Position numbers and translations under genes: made by a program | The notes under the pieces: model-generated | What the model was told of the DNA's origin: nothing | The model's input: only the letters and a program-made list of their open reading frames with translations | The model's database searches: none | Shown here: one piece after another, positions 62,915-64,000 of the stretch | Numbering within the stretch: the stretch's first letter is position 1 | How the letters are laid out: each line of letters opens with the position of its first letter | DNA from: GCA-016699835 sp964543905 | Lineage (GTDB): Bacteria > Planctomycetota > Phycisphaerae > Phycisphaerales > UBA1924 | Direction of reading: 5' to 3' | Assembly (NCBI GenBank): GCA_964543905.1 | Contig: CAZIZO010000015.1 | Coordinates: 1-64,000, forward strand | Length of the DNA: 64,000 bases

Positions 62915-63847
62915 ATGCCTCCAGGGCGCACGCATCGACCGCTCTTCGATCTCATGCAGGGCGGCACCTCGACGCCTCGGCCGCCGACCAGCACGCCGAG
63001 CAAACCCACCGTTCGCGTTGAACTCAAGCCTCGTTCCGAAGTCGGCTCCGCCCCCCTTGAGCCCGTTCGGACCCAGCCCGCGCCGCCCGTTCGCGTGGAC
63101 GGCGTTCGCTCGGGCCCGCTCGCCTCGCTCTTGGGTGATGCCACTGTCCGTGTGCCCATCAATGCGCTGTACTTTGGCGTGGCCGCCGTCATCGCGCTGG
63201 GCGTGGGTGTCCTCGTGTTTGGGGTCAAGTGGGGGCGTGCGCAGGCGGAGGCGGAGTTCGAACAGTTCAAACTGGCGGAATCACCCGTGGCCAAGGAGCC
63301 GCTATCCCAGCCGCCCTTGGGCTCGGTCTTCACGCCGAGCACCGCGACCTCATCCCCAAGCACGGCACCGGCCCCATCATCCAGACCCGCAGACGCCGCC
63401 TCCAGCCGATCCGGCAAGCCGCCCGAGAGGCCCATGGCGCCACCCGCCGCGACCCCCGGCGGGCGTCCATTCTCGGGCCCACCGATCATTACAGCCAAGG
63501 GGCTGCTCTACGGCGACCCTCGCCAGAGTGGGCTGAACTATCTCCACCTCGCCACCCTACAGCGGGCCGACGCGGAAGCCGCCGTGGCGTTTCTTACTGC
63601 CAATGGTCAGGAAGCGATCGGGGTGCCCGTGGACGCGGGCGGTGGGAGCGCCAATAATCCCAACCCCACAGGGAAGTACGTGGTCGTGGCCCTCCCCGGC
63701 ATCACCGGTGAGCAGTGGTCGAAAAAAATGACTGCTCGGACCAACCTGGAGGGGCAGACCGCTCGCCTTGGGCAGGTCTGGCAGCGTGACCACAAGGGCT
63801 CCTCCAACTTCGCCAAGCCCGAATGGCGATTGTTCAAGGGTCCGTAA
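62915..63847 (+). CDS. Membrane protein with C-terminal SPOR-like domain candidate
   Basis: The 310-residue product has a Pro/Ser/Thr-rich N-terminal cytoplasmic part, one membrane span (about 84-104), then a Pro/Ala/Ser linker and a C-terminal domain of about 110 residues. That domain (LNYLHLATLQRADAEAAVAFL, then YVVVALPGITGEQWS) has the beta-alpha rhythm of SPOR domains, which bind peptidoglycan, but the match is weak. A TAGGAT lies just before the ATG and could be a -10 giving a leaderless message. Confidence 0.65.
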   Translation: MPPGRTHRPLFDLMQGGTSTPRPPTSTPSKPTVRVELKPRSEVGSAPLEPVRTQPAPPVRVDGVRSGPLASLLGDATVRVPINALYFGVAAVIALGVGVLVFGVKWGRAQAEAEFEQFKLAESPVAKEPLSQPPLGSVFTPSTATSSPSTAPAPSSRPADAASSRSGKPPERPMAPPAATPGGRPFSGPPIITAKGLLYGDPRQSGLNYLHLATLQRADAEAAVAFLTANGQEAIGVPVDAGGGSANNPNPTGKYVVVALPGITGEQWSKKMTARTNLEGQTARLGQVWQRDHKGSSNFAKPEWRLFKGP

Positions 63848-63888
63848 AGTAGTGGTGGACTTTGTTCGGGTGGAAGTGAGCACGTTCC

Positions 63889-64000
63889 ATGAGCCTTGAT
63901 GCATCCCTCCGAGTGGCCCAGAGCCTTGCCGGCAAGCGCAGCGTCATGACCCGCGCCGAGCGCATCGGCAAACTCATCGCCGACAAGAAGTTCGACCCCA
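63889..64000 (+). CDS. Small basic protein, TIGR04137-like, 3' end outside the window
   Basis: The frame from the ATG at 63889 reads MSLDASLRVAQSLAGKRS and then TRAERIGKL before the window ends. This matches the small basic protein family shared by planctomycetes, verrucomicrobia and chlamydiae (TIGR04137), whose members start MSLD and contain VLTRAERIAKL. The function is unknown. GGAAG lies upstream. About 37 residues are visible. Confidence 0.8.
   Translation, partial: MSLDASLRVAQSLAGKRSVMTRAERIGKLIADKKFDP

Overview
The window looks like a chromosomal stretch from a high-GC planctomycete, most likely of the class Phycisphaerae. The main reasons are four secreted proteins that end in duplicated Asp-rich dockerin-like repeats closing with Gly-Cys (GC-type dockerin anchors), an ECF sigma factor coupled to a Ser/Thr kinase-TPR gene, a VPAPG-type PEP-CTERM-like tail, and the start of a TIGR04137-like small basic protein at the right edge. 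The species assignment is inference; no rRNA is present.

Layout. 1-5.5 kb: the 3' part of a WD40 protein, thiG, ruvB and a secreted unknown. 5.5-22.5 kb: a nearly continuous S10-spc-alpha ribosomal supercluster, rpsJ through rplQ, with secY, infA, rpmJ and rpoA. It is classical in order but odd in detail. L22 carries an N-terminal helix-turn-helix domain. rpmD, rpsD, adk and map are missing from their usual places. The short S14 has lost three zinc ligands. L17 has a large insertion, and several proteins have Lys/Ala-rich tails. Spacers hold heptad repeats and hairpins. 22.5-31 kb: a Cys-rich repeat lipoprotein, an ECF sigma factor coupled to a kinase-TPR protein, a tandem universal stress protein, a PEP-CTERM-like secreted protein and a second kinase-TPR protein. 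31-37.3 kb: a GHL10-type glycosidase, a secreted helical protein, an HD hydrolase, acpS, an outer-membrane beta-barrel candidate and tyrS. 37.7-40.4 kb: a Fur/PerR-family regulator followed by katG, a peroxide-defence pair.

40.4-52 kb is the most distinctive region. On the minus strand an ECF sigma factor precedes an unknown gene, a TPR-CHAT protease-like gene and a subtilisin-like protease gene; the last three are joined by ATGA overlaps. A seven-haem cytochrome c and an HAF-repeat protein follow. Two more GC-dockerin proteins lie on the plus strand. Four of these products carry the same anchor. I read this as a candidate regulated proteolysis and cell-surface system, but its function is not shown by the sequence.

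52.2-59.7 kb: a heavy-metal RND efflux operon (outer-membrane factor, adaptor, CusA/CzcA-type pump) flanked by small secreted His/Cys-rich proteins. 59.9-64 kb: a minus-strand run of a stand-alone nuoI, a GT87-like membrane glycosyltransferase and a conserved unknown, then a membrane protein of unknown role and the truncated small basic protein gene. I saw no tRNA, rRNA, CRISPR array, insertion sequence or prophage.
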